Below are positions 1-8,598 of a stretch of DNA of 64,000 nucleotides, in pieces (within the stretch, counting starts at the first letter, position 1; every line of letters begins with the position of its first letter). A model generated the notes under the pieces. It was not told where the DNA came from and ran no database searches. It saw only the letters and a list, made by a program, of their open reading frames with translations. The stretch comes from Salinicoccus cyprini (GTDB lineage: Bacteria > Bacillota > Bacilli > Staphylococcales > Salinicoccaceae). The position numbers and the translations under genes were made by a program. Location: contig NZ_VMSJ01000001.1 in assembly GCF_007713705.1 (NCBI RefSeq), forward strand, positions 124,001 through 188,000. Reading direction: 5' to 3'.

Positions 1-275
1 ATGATGCCGAAAAGACCGTGGATGATTGCCATGAAGACGAGCATTTCATGGCTGAACATGACAGCAATCGTATAGGCGCCTTCCGGTACGGGGCCGATCA
101 TGGCGATGAGTGCCGGGTTGTCGAGTGTCTGCCGGAGCACTTCCCGTTCCTGTTCACTGCTGTACAATCCCTCGAATGCGAAGGGGACGATCAGGGTGAG
201 CGCACTGATGCCGGCAATCCACAGCAGGATGCGCAGCCATAAATCTTTCAGTATCAGACCGATGAAGGCGTTCAT
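1..275 (-). CDS. ABC-2 type exporter permease (partial)
   Basis: Only the first 91 codons are in the window; the gene runs off the left edge. The protein starts with a short cytoplasmic stretch, then a hydrophobic segment (about residues 12-35), then a long loop and a second hydrophobic stretch near residues 68-90, as in ABC-2 or polyketide-type export permeases. Its ATG overlaps the stop of the ATPase gene (positions 272-275), so the two are translationally coupled and probably form one exporter under the TetR repressor just upstream. The substrate is unknown; a drug or lipid is a family-based guess. Confidence 0.7.
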   Translation of the reverse strand, partial: MNAFIGLILKDLWLRILLWIAGISALTLIVPFAFEGLYSSEQEREVLRQTLDNPALIAMIGPVPEGAYTIAVMFSHEMLVFMAIIHGLFGI

Positions 276-1162
276 GGTGACACGCGTCCATCTTCATAGT
301 AGCGCATGAATATATCTTCAAGCCTTGGCGGCAGTGTTTCCAGGTGGTGCGGCTGATAGCGTGCGACCGCCTGGAGGAAATCACCGACGGAATCATTGTC
401 GACACGCATATGCGTGCCATCATCTGCTTCCTCATAATCATGGACGTATGGCAGCTTCTGCATTTCAGCAAGGTTCTGTCCAGATTTCACGACATACTCG
501 GTGCGGGTGATGTGGCGCAGCGTTTCAAGCCGTCCGGTCTCGATGATTCTGCCTTCACGGATGATGGCGATGCGATCGGCGAGTTTTTCCACTTCCGATA
601 ATATATGGCTCGACAGCAGTATGCTGCGTCCCTCCGCTTTCGCTGCTGCAAGCTGTTCATGGAAAATGCGCTCCATCAGCGGGTCGAGACCGGAAGTCGG
701 CTCGTCGAAGATGAGCAGGCGGGCGTCCGACAGGAAGGCGCAGATCAGGGCGACCTTCTGGCGGTTCCCTTTGGAGTATGTCCTGCATTTTTTCTTTGAA
801 TCCAGACGGAATTGTGCAATCAGGTGGTCCTTCTTCGCAGTATCGGTATAGCCTCTCACTTTCATGAAGAAGCGTATGACCTCCTCGCCCGTCAGATTGC
901 CCCACAAGTTCACATCCCCTGGAACATAGGCGATGTTCTGCCTGTAGTGGCGATTGCCGGCAACAGTCTGCCCATCCATCAGAATATCTCCAGAATCCGG
1001 CGTCAGCGCCCCGATGATCATGCGCAGGGTAGTGGACTTGCCTGCCCCGTTCGGACCGATGAAACCGAAGACCTCGCCTGCCTCGAGCTTGAATGAAACA
1101 TCCTTTGCTGCGACTGTCTTTCCAAACGTTTTCGTCAAATCTTTCAGTTCAAGAACTGTCAT
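272..1162 (-). CDS. ABC transporter ATP-binding protein
   Basis: A 296-residue ATPase that should power the permease encoded next to it. Visible motifs are Walker A (GPNGAGKST, about residues 36-44), a signature-like segment (YSKGNRQKVAL), Walker B (LLIFDEPTSGLDP) and the switch histidine (LSSHIL). The C-terminal 80 residues are the usual extension of drug-export ATPases. An ATG at 1168 is in frame but directly abuts the Shine-Dalgarno sequence AAGGAGGT. The ATG at 1162 has normal spacing and is preferred. The start overlaps the tetR-like gene, so the three genes form one operon. Confidence 0.85.
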   Translation of the reverse strand: MTVLELKDLTKTFGKTVAAKDVSFKLEAGEVFGFIGPNGAGKSTTLRMIIGALTPDSGDILMDGQTVAGNRHYRQNIAYVPGDVNLWGNLTGEEVIRFFMKVRGYTDTAKKDHLIAQFRLDSKKKCRTYSKGNRQKVALICAFLSDARLLIFDEPTSGLDPLMERIFHEQLAAAKAEGRSILLSSHILSEVEKLADRIAIIREGRIIETGRLETLRHITRTEYVVKSGQNLAEMQKLPYVHDYEEADDGTHMRVDNDSVGDFLQAVARYQPHHLETLPPRLEDIFMRYYEDGRVSP

Positions 1163-1164
1163 TG

Positions 1165-1788
1165 TCATACCTCCTTGTAATAGAGCTTCCGCATTGTATC
1201 GAGATAGCCGTCGAACTGCTCGAAGTAGGTATCGACCTGGTCGAAGTCGATGCCTTCCGCCTCGAAGTACTGCTCCATCTCTTTGATATAGCCTTCGAAC
1301 GTCCAGCCGATCATCTTCATTGCCATCTCCCGGTCGATATCCGTACGGAACAGCGTCATATCGACGTTTTCATACATCGACTTCATGCTCCACTCGCGCA
1401 AAGTCTGCATTTTTGACTGGTAGCGCTCAAGGAGCCCTTCAGCATAGTACATATGCGTGACGAACCGGGCAATTTCCGGATGCTGGGTAAAATAGAGATG
1501 TTTGAGCTTTGATAGTCTGGCCAGCCGTTCGATGAAACCTTCCGCTTCTGTCGTGAACCGGGAAAGCAGATGCGTTGTAAAATGATCGTAGGCGAACTCG
1601 GCGGTACTCAGATAGAGCGTTTCTTTATTTTCGAAATAGTAGTAGAGCAGCCCTTTGCTGATGCCGGCAGCGCCGACGATGCGATTGGTCGAAGCATTTT
1701 TGTAGCCGTGCGCCGAGAACTCTGCCATGGCGGTGGTCAGAATATGGTACTGCTGACTGTCATCGAGCTTCTTGAATGGTTTTTTCAT
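1165..1788 (-). CDS. TetR family transcriptional regulator
   Basis: A 207-residue one-component repressor. The N-terminal helix-turn-helix is clear (about residues 10-60: SAHGYKNASTNRIVGAAGIS, then LLYYYFENKETLY). The rest is an all-helical ligand-binding domain. The chosen ATG follows AAAGGGGG at good spacing; the frame stays open upstream but without a ribosome site. The upstream stretch 1800-1860 has several copies of TGGTCAA or its complement (for example TTGACCA, CTGGTCAA, TTGACCATACTGGTCAA), which look like its own operator. It most likely represses itself and the exporter behind it. Confidence 0.88.
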   Translation of the reverse strand: MKKPFKKLDDSQQYHILTTAMAEFSAHGYKNASTNRIVGAAGISKGLLYYYFENKETLYLSTAEFAYDHFTTHLLSRFTTEAEGFIERLARLSKLKHLYFTQHPEIARFVTHMYYAEGLLERYQSKMQTLREWSMKSMYENVDMTLFRTDIDREMAMKMIGWTFEGYIKEMEQYFEAEGIDFDQVDTYFEQFDGYLDTMRKLYYKEV

Positions 1789-1802
1789 GGTCGCCCCCTT
1801 TA

Positions 1803-1856
1803 CTTTGACCACTCTGGTCAACTTAATTGTATGCCTATTGACCATACTGGTCAATA
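1803..1856. promoter_or_regulatory. Probable TetR operator cluster
   Basis: The sequence holds two dyads made of TTGACCA and its complement TGGTCAA: one at about 1805-1822 (TTTGACCACTCTGGTCAA) and one at about 1838-1854 (TTGACCATACTGGTCAA). Both have short central spacers. They sit directly upstream of the tetR-like gene and 55 bp before the divergent peptidase gene, so the repressor could control both directions. Inferred from symmetry and position only. Confidence 0.6.
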
Positions 1857-1909
1857 ACTTTTTACACAATATTTTCGATATATGGAGTATCACAGTAAGG
1901 AGGGCATTC

Positions 1910-2701
1910 ATGAATCCAATCGAGTATCTGAAGAGGCAGGGGTTTCGCGTCACATCGGACCCGGCAAAGTACGAAAGCGGCGTATGGGGGAAGCGCGACT
2001 ACACGGTCGACGGCTATAACTATGACACATACTGCGGCGGCTACCACCGGGCATATGATCTTGCCAAGGCGCATCTGGCACCAGTCCCGGCAGTATGCAA
2101 CGGGGAGGTGGTTGCGGGCACCAGCCGATATGGCAACTTCGGCGGGACTGTCGTCGTGGCAAATAAAGCACTCGGCATCCAGGTGATCTACGGGCATCTC
2201 GCACGCAATCTGAAAGTCCGCATCGGCCAGTCCATCAAACAGGGCGACACCGTCGGTCTGCAGTCCTACACAAACTACGACAATGTAAGGATGGCAAGCC
2301 ATCTGCACATCCAGTTCCAGAAATACGGCTACATCCCGAATGAACGTGCATTTGTATGCAGCGGCATCGATCCACTCCAGATAGACGTGGGAGGCGAATC
2401 CTACGACGATGCATGGCTGTGGCATGGCCAGTTCAAAACGGACAGCCGCATCCGCATAAGGCATCATCCATCAGCGCATTCAGCAACGGATGGCATCCTG
2501 CCGAAAGGCGCAAAGGTCCGCTTCGACAAGCTTTTCGTCAATGAGGGGCTATGGTGGATCCGCATCATGATAAGAAATGAACTGAAGTGCATCGCCATCG
2601 GAAAGAGACGTACAGGCATCAACTTTCGTATGGCCGACCAGACCGGTGATCTGTGGGGAAGGGTAAGCAACCTGGATACGTCGAGAGGAAAGGAAAAATA
2701 A
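1910..2701 (+). CDS. M23 family peptidase (LytM/endolysin-like) with C-terminal SH3-like region
   Basis: A 263-residue protein with the zinc peptidase signature of family M23: HRAYD (about residues 46-50) and the HLHIQF motif (about residue 126), with the GH of YGHL between. The family cleaves peptide cross-bridges of peptidoglycan. The last 90 residues resemble a bacterial SH3 wall-binding domain (paired WLW and WWIRI strands). The ATG at 1910 follows AAGGAGGG. There is no signal peptide or transmembrane segment, which is normal for a phage endolysin but odd for a chromosomal autolysin; no phage genes lie nearby. Divergent from the tetR-like gene. Confidence 0.75.
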   Translation: MNPIEYLKRQGFRVTSDPAKYESGVWGKRDYTVDGYNYDTYCGGYHRAYDLAKAHLAPVPAVCNGEVVAGTSRYGNFGGTVVVANKALGIQVIYGHLARNLKVRIGQSIKQGDTVGLQSYTNYDNVRMASHLHIQFQKYGYIPNERAFVCSGIDPLQIDVGGESYDDAWLWHGQFKTDSRIRIRHHPSAHSATDGILPKGAKVRFDKLFVNEGLWWIRIMIRNELKCIAIGKRRTGINFRMADQTGDLWGRVSNLDTSRGKEK

Positions 2702-2705
2702 AAAT

Positions 2706-2761
2706 AAAACCGGATGGGCCATCTGACTTCTTTAAGAAGAAGGACGGCGCATCCGGTTTTT
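2706..2761. terminator. Bidirectional intrinsic terminator
   Basis: Inverted repeat AAAACCGGATG ... CATCCGGTTTT between two convergent genes, with T-runs on both strands. Confidence 0.85.
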
Positions 2762-2809
2762 GCGATTTTGGCTATTGATGTTTGAAAATGTTGCTTTCAC
2801 AAAAGATTA

Positions 2810-3214
2810 TCAGCCCTGTCTGATCGAATGAGATGATGCTTTCAGGTCCTGATCAAGCTTATGGAGTACCTGATTGATTTTCACCTGGTTGACTGCTTCG
2901 ACGACGAAGTAGGCCAGGATGGTGTAGATGATGATGACACCAAGAAGAAGAATGTTTTCCTGCATTACACTGATGATCAGTGCAGGAAGGAATACAAGTG
3001 CAAGATAGATGATCAGCATGCCGATGCGGTTGGCATTGATGACACGCTGTGCATCGCGTATGGTTCCCGAGTATTCATCATTGATTCTTGTCATATCCAC
3101 TTTGCGTGAATCCTGGTAGACGTTGGTTATATTCATATGACCGTCGTATGGATCCTGCTCGTAGCGCAGATCCATATGTGCATTATCCCACGTCAGATAT
3201 TTAAAAAAACCCAT
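2810..3214 (-). CDS. Small membrane protein of unknown function
   Basis: A 134-residue protein. The N-terminal 60 residues are polar and charged, followed by two transmembrane helices (about residues 62-82 and 86-106) and a charged, possibly coiled-coil tail. I do not recognise a family. The ATG at 3214 follows GAAGGGGAG. It is divergent from the Tat-exported oxidoreductase operon, with 80 bp between the starts, so shared regulation is possible. Codon use and composition match the neighbours. Confidence 0.6.
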   Translation of the reverse strand: MGFFKYLTWDNAHMDLRYEQDPYDGHMNITNVYQDSRKVDMTRINDEYSGTIRDAQRVINANRIGMLIIYLALVFLPALIISVMQENILLLGVIIIYTILAYFVVEAVNQVKINQVLHKLDQDLKASSHSIRQG

Positions 3215-3296
3215 TATTTTCTCCCCTTCACTATCTATGAGTATTCTGATATCATTATATATTGAAAAGACATTTAAATCAAAGGGGTGTTTATAA

Positions 3297-4088
3297 ATGG
3301 CAGATAAAACCAATAAAGAAAAGCAGTTCTCACGCCGTGACTTCCTCAAGACCACAGGTGTGGCGACTGGAGGCATCATAGGCGGTTCCATGCTCGGCGG
3401 TCTTGTCGGCTTCAGGCTCGATTCACCGACTGAAGAGGCGGATACAGGCCAGCAGAGCGCAGAGCAGGGCGCAGAAGGTGGCGGCAATTCAGGGAGCTAC
3501 AATCCAGGCAGGATGTTCTTCCATAATGATACGACCTTCGACACGATTTCACAGGCCATGGAAAGAATCTATCCGGAAGATGACATGGGACCTGGCGCCA
3601 TTGCGCTCGGTGCACCTTTCTTCCTCGATATGCAGCTTGCAGGTGAATACGGCAACAATACACGGGAGTATATGCAGGGACCGTTCTACGAAGGAGAGGC
3701 GACTCAGGGCTACCAGTCAAGGCTGATCCGTTCGGAACTGTTCAGGCTCGGCATCGAGCGGCTTGATACCGAAGCCAATGAAATGTTCGACGACGACTTC
3801 CGCAATCTGGATGGGGGGCAGATGGATGAGATACTGACACGCTTCCAGGAAGGTGAAGCGGACATGGGTGTGCCAGCGGCTACAGCAAAACCGCAGGATT
3901 TCTTCAGACTGCTGCGCTCTGCAACCATCGAAGGTGTATATGCCGACCCACTCTACCGGGGCAATCATAATATGGAAGGCTGGAAGATGAAAAACTTCCC
4001 AGGCCACCAGCATGCATACATCCAGGAAATCGATACTGACAGCTTTACGGAAATCGAACCACAACCATTGTTTGGAGGGAATCACTAA
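3297..4088 (+). CDS. Tat-exported gluconate 2-dehydrogenase subunit 3-like protein
   Basis: A 263-residue small subunit that normally accompanies a GMC flavoprotein. The N-terminus carries a twin-arginine signal (SRRDFLK at about residues 13-19) followed by a glycine-rich hydrophobic stretch. The mature part has the helical pattern of gluconate 2-dehydrogenase subunit 3 (region AMERIYPEDD onward). The start follows AAAGGGGTG. Its stop overlaps the ATG of the GMC gene by one base. The likely role is to carry the signal-less flavoprotein through the Tat pore as a folded pair and to assist its assembly. Sugar or polyol substrate unknown. Confidence 0.8.
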   Translation: MADKTNKEKQFSRRDFLKTTGVATGGIIGGSMLGGLVGFRLDSPTEEADTGQQSAEQGAEGGGNSGSYNPGRMFFHNDTTFDTISQAMERIYPEDDMGPGAIALGAPFFLDMQLAGEYGNNTREYMQGPFYEGEATQGYQSRLIRSELFRLGIERLDTEANEMFDDDFRNLDGGQMDEILTRFQEGEADMGVPAATAKPQDFFRLLRSATIEGVYADPLYRGNHNMEGWKMKNFPGHQHAYIQEIDTDSFTEIEPQPLFGGNH

Positions 4089-5818
4089 TGGCGACAGAAC
4101 TGGATAAAGTAGATGTAGTGACCATAGGCGTCGGCTGGACAGGCGGCATCATCGCAGCAGAAGCGGCAAAAGCAGGTCTTAGCGTAGTTGGTCTTGAAAG
4201 AGGAAGAGAACGCGGTACGGAGGATTATCAGAATATCCACGATGAATACAAGTATGCCATCCGCTATGAGCTGATGCAGGATGTCTCAAAAGAAACGCTG
4301 ACGTTCAGGAACAACAGGGAGCAGCGTGCATTACCGATGCGCCAGCTGGGCTCTTTCCTGCTTGGCGAGAATCTTGGTGGTGCAGGCACACACTGGAACG
4401 GTCAGACATGGCGCTTCCTGCCCTACGATTTTGAAATCCGTTCGATGACGGAAGAGCGTTATGGCAGCGAAAAGCTGAGAGAGGACGAAGGATACAGGCT
4501 TCAGGACTGGGGAATTACATACGATGAGCTTGAGCCATACTTCGACCAGTTCGAGAAGACTGCCGGTATTTCCGGAGAGGACAATCCAATGGCCGGTGAA
4601 CGCTCGGATGCCTATCCGACACCACCAATGATAAAAACCCGCACACTGCAGATGTTCGAGGAAGCTTCAACCAATTTGGGCTACAGTCCGATCATGATGC
4701 CTTCTGCAAACTTGAGTGAGCAGTATGAGAATCCGGACGGAGAATCGATTGCTGCATGCCAATACTGTGCATTCTGCGAACGTTTCGGTTGTGAATATGG
4801 AGCGAAATCATCTCCTGAAGTCACGGTCATTCCGACTGCAAGGAAAACCGGCAACTATGAGGTGCGTACACACGCAAACGTGGTGGAAGTACTGAAGGAT
4901 GAAGACGATGATTCCCGCGTTACCGGTGTAAGATACGTTGACGTCAGAACCGGAGAGGAATTCATCCAGCCGGCGGACGTCGTCGTACTGACAAGCTATG
5001 TCTTCAACAACTACAAGCTCCTCAGGGTCTCCGATATCGGTCAGCAGTATGATCCGGAAACGGAAGAGGGTACACTCGGCCGCAACTACTGCTACCAGAT
5101 CTTCGGTGGCGCAACGGGCTACTTTGACGAACAGTTCAACACATTCATGGGTGCCGGTGCACTCGGCATGGCATTTGATGACTTCAATGGAGACAACTTC
5201 GATCACTCCGACCTTGATTTTCTACACGGCGGGAATATGGCCATCACGCAGACCGGCAACCGTCCGATTGCGACAAACCGGACGAAACCGGACACGCCAT
5301 CATGGGGCAGTGAGTTCAAAAAAGAATCCATCGAAAGCTATACTCGAACATTGCGCGTACAAGGCCAGTGTGCGATACTTCCACACCGTGATAACTACCT
5401 CGATCTCGATGAGACATACAACGATGTCTATGGTGTTCCGCTCGTGAAGCTGACATTCAATTTCACGGATCAGGATCTGGCGGTCCAGAAGTATGTTACT
5501 GAAAAAGCAGGCGAGGTCATGGAAGAGATGGGCGCCAACGACGTCGTTCTTGATGCCGCAAGCACAGACTATGATATTACACCATACCAGTCTACCCACA
5601 ACACCGGCGGCACGGTGATGGGAGATGATCCGGAAACAAGTGTCACGAACACTTATCTTCAGCACTGGGACCGCGACAATCTTTTTGTTGTCGGTGCCGG
5701 AAGTTTCGCACATAATAGTGGATATAACCCAACCGCAACAGTAGGTGCTTTGGCATACCGCTGCGCAGAAGGTGTAATCCGGTTCGCCGAGGAAGGCGGA
5801 CGTCTCGAAGAAGAATAG
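4088..5818 (+). CDS. GMC family FAD-dependent oxidoreductase
   Basis: A 576-residue flavoprotein, likely the large subunit of a membrane-linked sugar, sugar-acid or alcohol dehydrogenase. The FAD-binding motif GVGWTGG is at about residues 16-22. The GMC C-terminal region shows the active-site histidine in STHNTGG and the closing NSGYNPTATVGALA. At about residues 223-236 there are four cysteines (CQYCAFCERFGC), reminiscent of the cluster-binding loop of FAD glucose dehydrogenases; an iron-sulfur cluster is inference. There is no signal peptide, so export must depend on the Tat-tagged partner upstream. No cytochrome c subunit gene lies nearby. Confidence 0.85.
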   Translation: MATELDKVDVVTIGVGWTGGIIAAEAAKAGLSVVGLERGRERGTEDYQNIHDEYKYAIRYELMQDVSKETLTFRNNREQRALPMRQLGSFLLGENLGGAGTHWNGQTWRFLPYDFEIRSMTEERYGSEKLREDEGYRLQDWGITYDELEPYFDQFEKTAGISGEDNPMAGERSDAYPTPPMIKTRTLQMFEEASTNLGYSPIMMPSANLSEQYENPDGESIAACQYCAFCERFGCEYGAKSSPEVTVIPTARKTGNYEVRTHANVVEVLKDEDDDSRVTGVRYVDVRTGEEFIQPADVVVLTSYVFNNYKLLRVSDIGQQYDPETEEGTLGRNYCYQIFGGATGYFDEQFNTFMGAGALGMAFDDFNGDNFDHSDLDFLHGGNMAITQTGNRPIATNRTKPDTPSWGSEFKKESIESYTRTLRVQGQCAILPHRDNYLDLDETYNDVYGVPLVKLTFNFTDQDLAVQKYVTEKAGEVMEEMGANDVVLDAASTDYDITPYQSTHNTGGTVMGDDPETSVTNTYLQHWDRDNLFVVGAGSFAHNSGYNPTATVGALAYRCAEGVIRFAEEGGRLEEE

Positions 5819-5827
5819 GTGATCTAG

Positions 5828-6697
5828 ATGGTTCACAGGGAAGACACGGGCAGCAGCTCTGGAAATAAAGATTATGAGAACAAAGTGGAAATGGACGAAA
5901 ATGAAGTGTCTCATGGTCATCAGAAAATAAAGAAAACGGTCATCAGGCCGGAAAGTCAGAAGCCAGACCAGCCGGAAGACGATCCATTCGAGCCGCTGGT
6001 CGAGCAGCTTGAGAGCCTGCGCAGCCTGCTGATCAAATCGGCTGTGACCTTCGTACTGTGGTTTCTGATCATATTCACTACAGTGCGGTGGTGGTTCCCG
6101 GTTGTTTCAATGGGAGCGGACATCGTCGTCTTCGGACCATTCGAAGTCATCCGGTTCTATATCCGTACTTCGGCAGCAATGAGTCTCGGACTGAGTACAC
6201 CGTTCATCTGCTGGTACCTCTGGCAGTATGTCAGAGCAGGCCTCGTCGACAAGCAGACCCAGTTTCTGCGCGGATCACTGCCAGTGATGCTCGGACTTTT
6301 CTTGATAGGACTGTCCTTCGGCTACTTCGTCGTCCATCCGTTCAGCTACTTTTTCCTGATTGAGATGGGAGAGCGCAACTTCGATGTGCTCGTCACAGCA
6401 GATGAATACATGTCGTTCCTGCTCGTCACAACGATACCGTTTGGTCTGATTTTCCAGCTGCCGATTGTCGTACTGTTCCTGAACCATATAGAGCTGCTCG
6501 ATTCCGAAATCATGGTTAAATTCAGAAAGTTTGCCTATTTCGGGCTGCTTGTCATCACTGCCATCATTGCACCGCCTGATTTCTTCACCCATATCATCAC
6601 GCTGCTCCCGATGATTGGACTGTACGAATTGAGCATCATTCTTGTCAGACGCAAGGAGAAGCGGACTGCCGAGAAGGAAAAATCAAGAACAGCATGA
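5828..6697 (+). CDS. tatC: Sec-independent translocase TatC (first copy)
   Basis: A 289-residue polytopic protein with six transmembrane helices and TatC motifs (FGPFEVIRFYIR, GERNFDVLVTADEY, ITAIIAPPDFFTH). The N-terminus has an unusual 58-residue polar extension. Two acidic residues that in E. coli TatC bind the twin-arginine signal (Glu15 and Glu103) appear replaced here: the segment reads QLESLR (Ser63), and the first cytoplasmic loop reads AGLVDKQ (Gln143). The copy on the opposite strand at 7.8-8.6 kb keeps Asp and Glu. The gene follows the oxidoreductase by 9 bp, so it is probably dedicated to it. Confidence 0.9.
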   Translation: MVHREDTGSSSGNKDYENKVEMDENEVSHGHQKIKKTVIRPESQKPDQPEDDPFEPLVEQLESLRSLLIKSAVTFVLWFLIIFTTVRWWFPVVSMGADIVVFGPFEVIRFYIRTSAAMSLGLSTPFICWYLWQYVRAGLVDKQTQFLRGSLPVMLGLFLIGLSFGYFVVHPFSYFFLIEMGERNFDVLVTADEYMSFLLVTTIPFGLIFQLPIVVLFLNHIELLDSEIMVKFRKFAYFGLLVITAIIAPPDFFTHIITLLPMIGLYELSIILVRRKEKRTAEKEKSRTA

Positions 6698-6823
6698 TTG
6701 GAGGGCCTCGTGCCCTCTATTTTTATATGCTGGCAGCTGCCAGAACGAAATGGCATAAAGAATCCATATAAATGGATATTTTTGTTATAGTATAGTAGAT
6801 GTTATGGAAAAGGAGATCGAGAT

Positions 6824-7708
6824 ATGCAGAAAGTAAGAAAAGCAGTCATACCGGCCGCCGGGCTCGGAACGCGATTCCTGCCTGCGACAAAGGCGATGCC
6901 GAAAGAGATGCTGCCGATCATGGACAAGCCGACCATCCAGTATATTGTAGAGGAAGCGGTGGCGGCGGGCATCGAGGATATCATCATCGTGACCGGCAAG
7001 CATAAGCGGGCGATAGAGGACCACTTCGACCACCAGATCGAACTGGAAATGAACTTGAAGAGCAAGGAAAAATACGAACTGCTCGAGAAAGTCGAGCATG
7101 CAACAGGGCTGGCCAATATATTCTACGTCAGACAGAAATCCCCGAAAGGACTCGGACACGCGATCCATACTGCCAGACAGTTCATCGGTGATGAGCCATT
7201 CGCTGTGCTGCTTGGAGATGACATTGTCGATAATGGGGAGGGTACGCCTGCAATCGGCCAGCTGATGGAGCAGTATGACCAGTGCCATAGTCCGATCATC
7301 GGTGTCAAACAGGTGCCGAAGGCGCAGACTTCGCGCTATGGTATTGTGGAATTCGATGACCAGAAAGGCAATCTCTACCATCTGTCCAACATGTATGAAA
7401 AGCCCGAACCAGGAGTCACGGATTCGACGCTTGCCATCATGGGACGCTACGTTCTGACACCTGAAGTGTTCAAGCACCTCGAAGCGGGCAGGATCGGTGC
7501 CGGCGGGGAAATCCAGCTGACCGACGCGATCCATGCAATCATCCACTCCGGCGGGGATGTCCATGCGGTCGATTTCGAAGGCCGCCGCCATGACGTCGGT
7601 GACAAGACCGGCTTCGTCAAGACGACCATTGAGTACGCCCTCAAATCTCATATGAGAGAGACGCTGCTCGATTTCATGGAAGAGACATTAAAAAAGAACG
7701 GCAGATGA
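6824..7708 (+). CDS. galU: UTP-glucose-1-phosphate uridylyltransferase
   Basis: A 294-residue enzyme that makes UDP-glucose from UTP and glucose-1-phosphate, the precursor of glycolipid anchors and many surface glycans. The start shows the nucleotide-binding loop ([20 protein letters not shown]), then [11 protein letters not shown] and the metal-binding GDDI at about residue 129; the length is typical. AAGGAG precedes the ATG. A -10-like TATAGT lies 40 bp upstream and a terminator follows, so it is probably a single-gene unit. It fits the many glycan genes in the window. The name gtaB would be equally valid. Confidence 0.93.
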   Translation: MQKVRKAVIPAAGLGTRFLPATKAMPKEMLPIMDKPTIQYIVEEAVAAGIEDIIIVTGKHKRAIEDHFDHQIELEMNLKSKEKYELLEKVEHATGLANIFYVRQKSPKGLGHAIHTARQFIGDEPFAVLLGDDIVDNGEGTPAIGQLMEQYDQCHSPIIGVKQVPKAQTSRYGIVEFDDQKGNLYHLSNMYEKPEPGVTDSTLAIMGRYVLTPEVFKHLEAGRIGAGGEIQLTDAIHAIIHSGGDVHAVDFEGRRHDVGDKTGFVKTTIEYALKSHMRETLLDFMEETLKKNGR

Positions 7709-7721
7709 TCTGTGACAAAAT

Positions 7722-7785
7722 AAAAAGCGATATGACGCCTGGTTCTTGTGGACCCAAGGACGGTCATATCGCTTTATTTTTATTC
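7722..7785. terminator. Bidirectional intrinsic terminator
   Basis: Inverted repeat AAAAAGCGATATGAC ... GTCATATCGCTTTA followed by T-rich sequence, between convergent galU and the second tatC; it overlaps the last codon of the latter. Confidence 0.88.
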
Positions 7786-8598
7786 TGTTGTCTGTGCTGC
7801 AGCCTTCGCTTTTCTTTTCGCCCGCCGCTCTTTGATCATGACGAGGTAGATGCTGATCTCATACAGTATGATCATCGGTGAAACGGTGATGATATGGGTG
7901 AAGAAGTCGGGTGGTGCAATCAGGGCAGTAATGACAAACAGTGCGAAATAGACATATTTTCTGACCTTGCGCATCAGTACGGAATCGAGCAGTTCTATAT
8001 GATGGAGGAACAGTACGACGACCGGCAACTGGAAGATCAGGCCGAATGGCATGGTCGACAGCAGCAGGAACGACATGTATTCATCCGCAGTGACGAGCAC
8101 ATCGAAGTTGCGTTCGCCCATCTGAATCAGGAAGTAGTAGCTGATCGGGTGGACGACGAAGTAGCCGAACGACAGCCCACCGAGAAACAGCAGGAACATC
8201 AGCGGGAAGTAGGCTTTCAGAAACTGTGTTTCCTTATCCACCAGTCCCGGCCGCATGAACTGCCAGAGGAAATAGCAGATGAACGGCAGGCTGAGCCCGA
8301 TGCCGAGTGCCCCGGACGTCCGGACGTAGAAGCGGATGACCTCGAACGGTCCCCGGACGATCAGGTCATGTCCTTTCGACAGGTAGGGGAACCAGTACTG
8401 GATTGTCACAAATATAAGCATGAAGAAGAACACGAATGAGACGATCGACTTGATCAGTGTCCCCCTAAGATCTTCCAGGTGCTCGACAAGCGTGGCATCC
8501 GGCGTTTCGACGGTCACTTTATGGCGCTTCGGCTCGGCAGCTTTCTCTTTGGATGCTTTATTGACGAGTGCTTTATTTTGATTTTTATTTTGGGGCAT
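7780..8598 (-). CDS. tatC: Sec-independent translocase TatC (second copy)
   Basis: A 272-residue TatC, closely similar to the first copy over the whole membrane part (shared runs such as GERNFDVLVTADEYMSFLL and APPDFFTHIIT). It keeps acidic residues where signal recognition occurs: HLEDLR (Asp43) and PGLVDKE (Glu123). The N-terminal extension is shorter (about 38 residues) and lysine-rich. A GTG at 8607 is in frame, but AGGTGATT is placed correctly for the ATG at 8598. No TatA gene is visible beside it, so a pore partner must be encoded elsewhere. It is transcribed towards galU. Confidence 0.9.
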   Translation of the reverse strand: MPQNKNQNKALVNKASKEKAAEPKRHKVTVETPDATLVEHLEDLRGTLIKSIVSFVFFFMLIFVTIQYWFPYLSKGHDLIVRGPFEVIRFYVRTSGALGIGLSLPFICYFLWQFMRPGLVDKETQFLKAYFPLMFLLFLGGLSFGYFVVHPISYYFLIQMGERNFDVLVTADEYMSFLLLSTMPFGLIFQLPVVVLFLHHIELLDSVLMRKVRKYVYFALFVITALIAPPDFFTHIITVSPMIILYEISIYLVMIKERRAKRKAKAAAQTTE

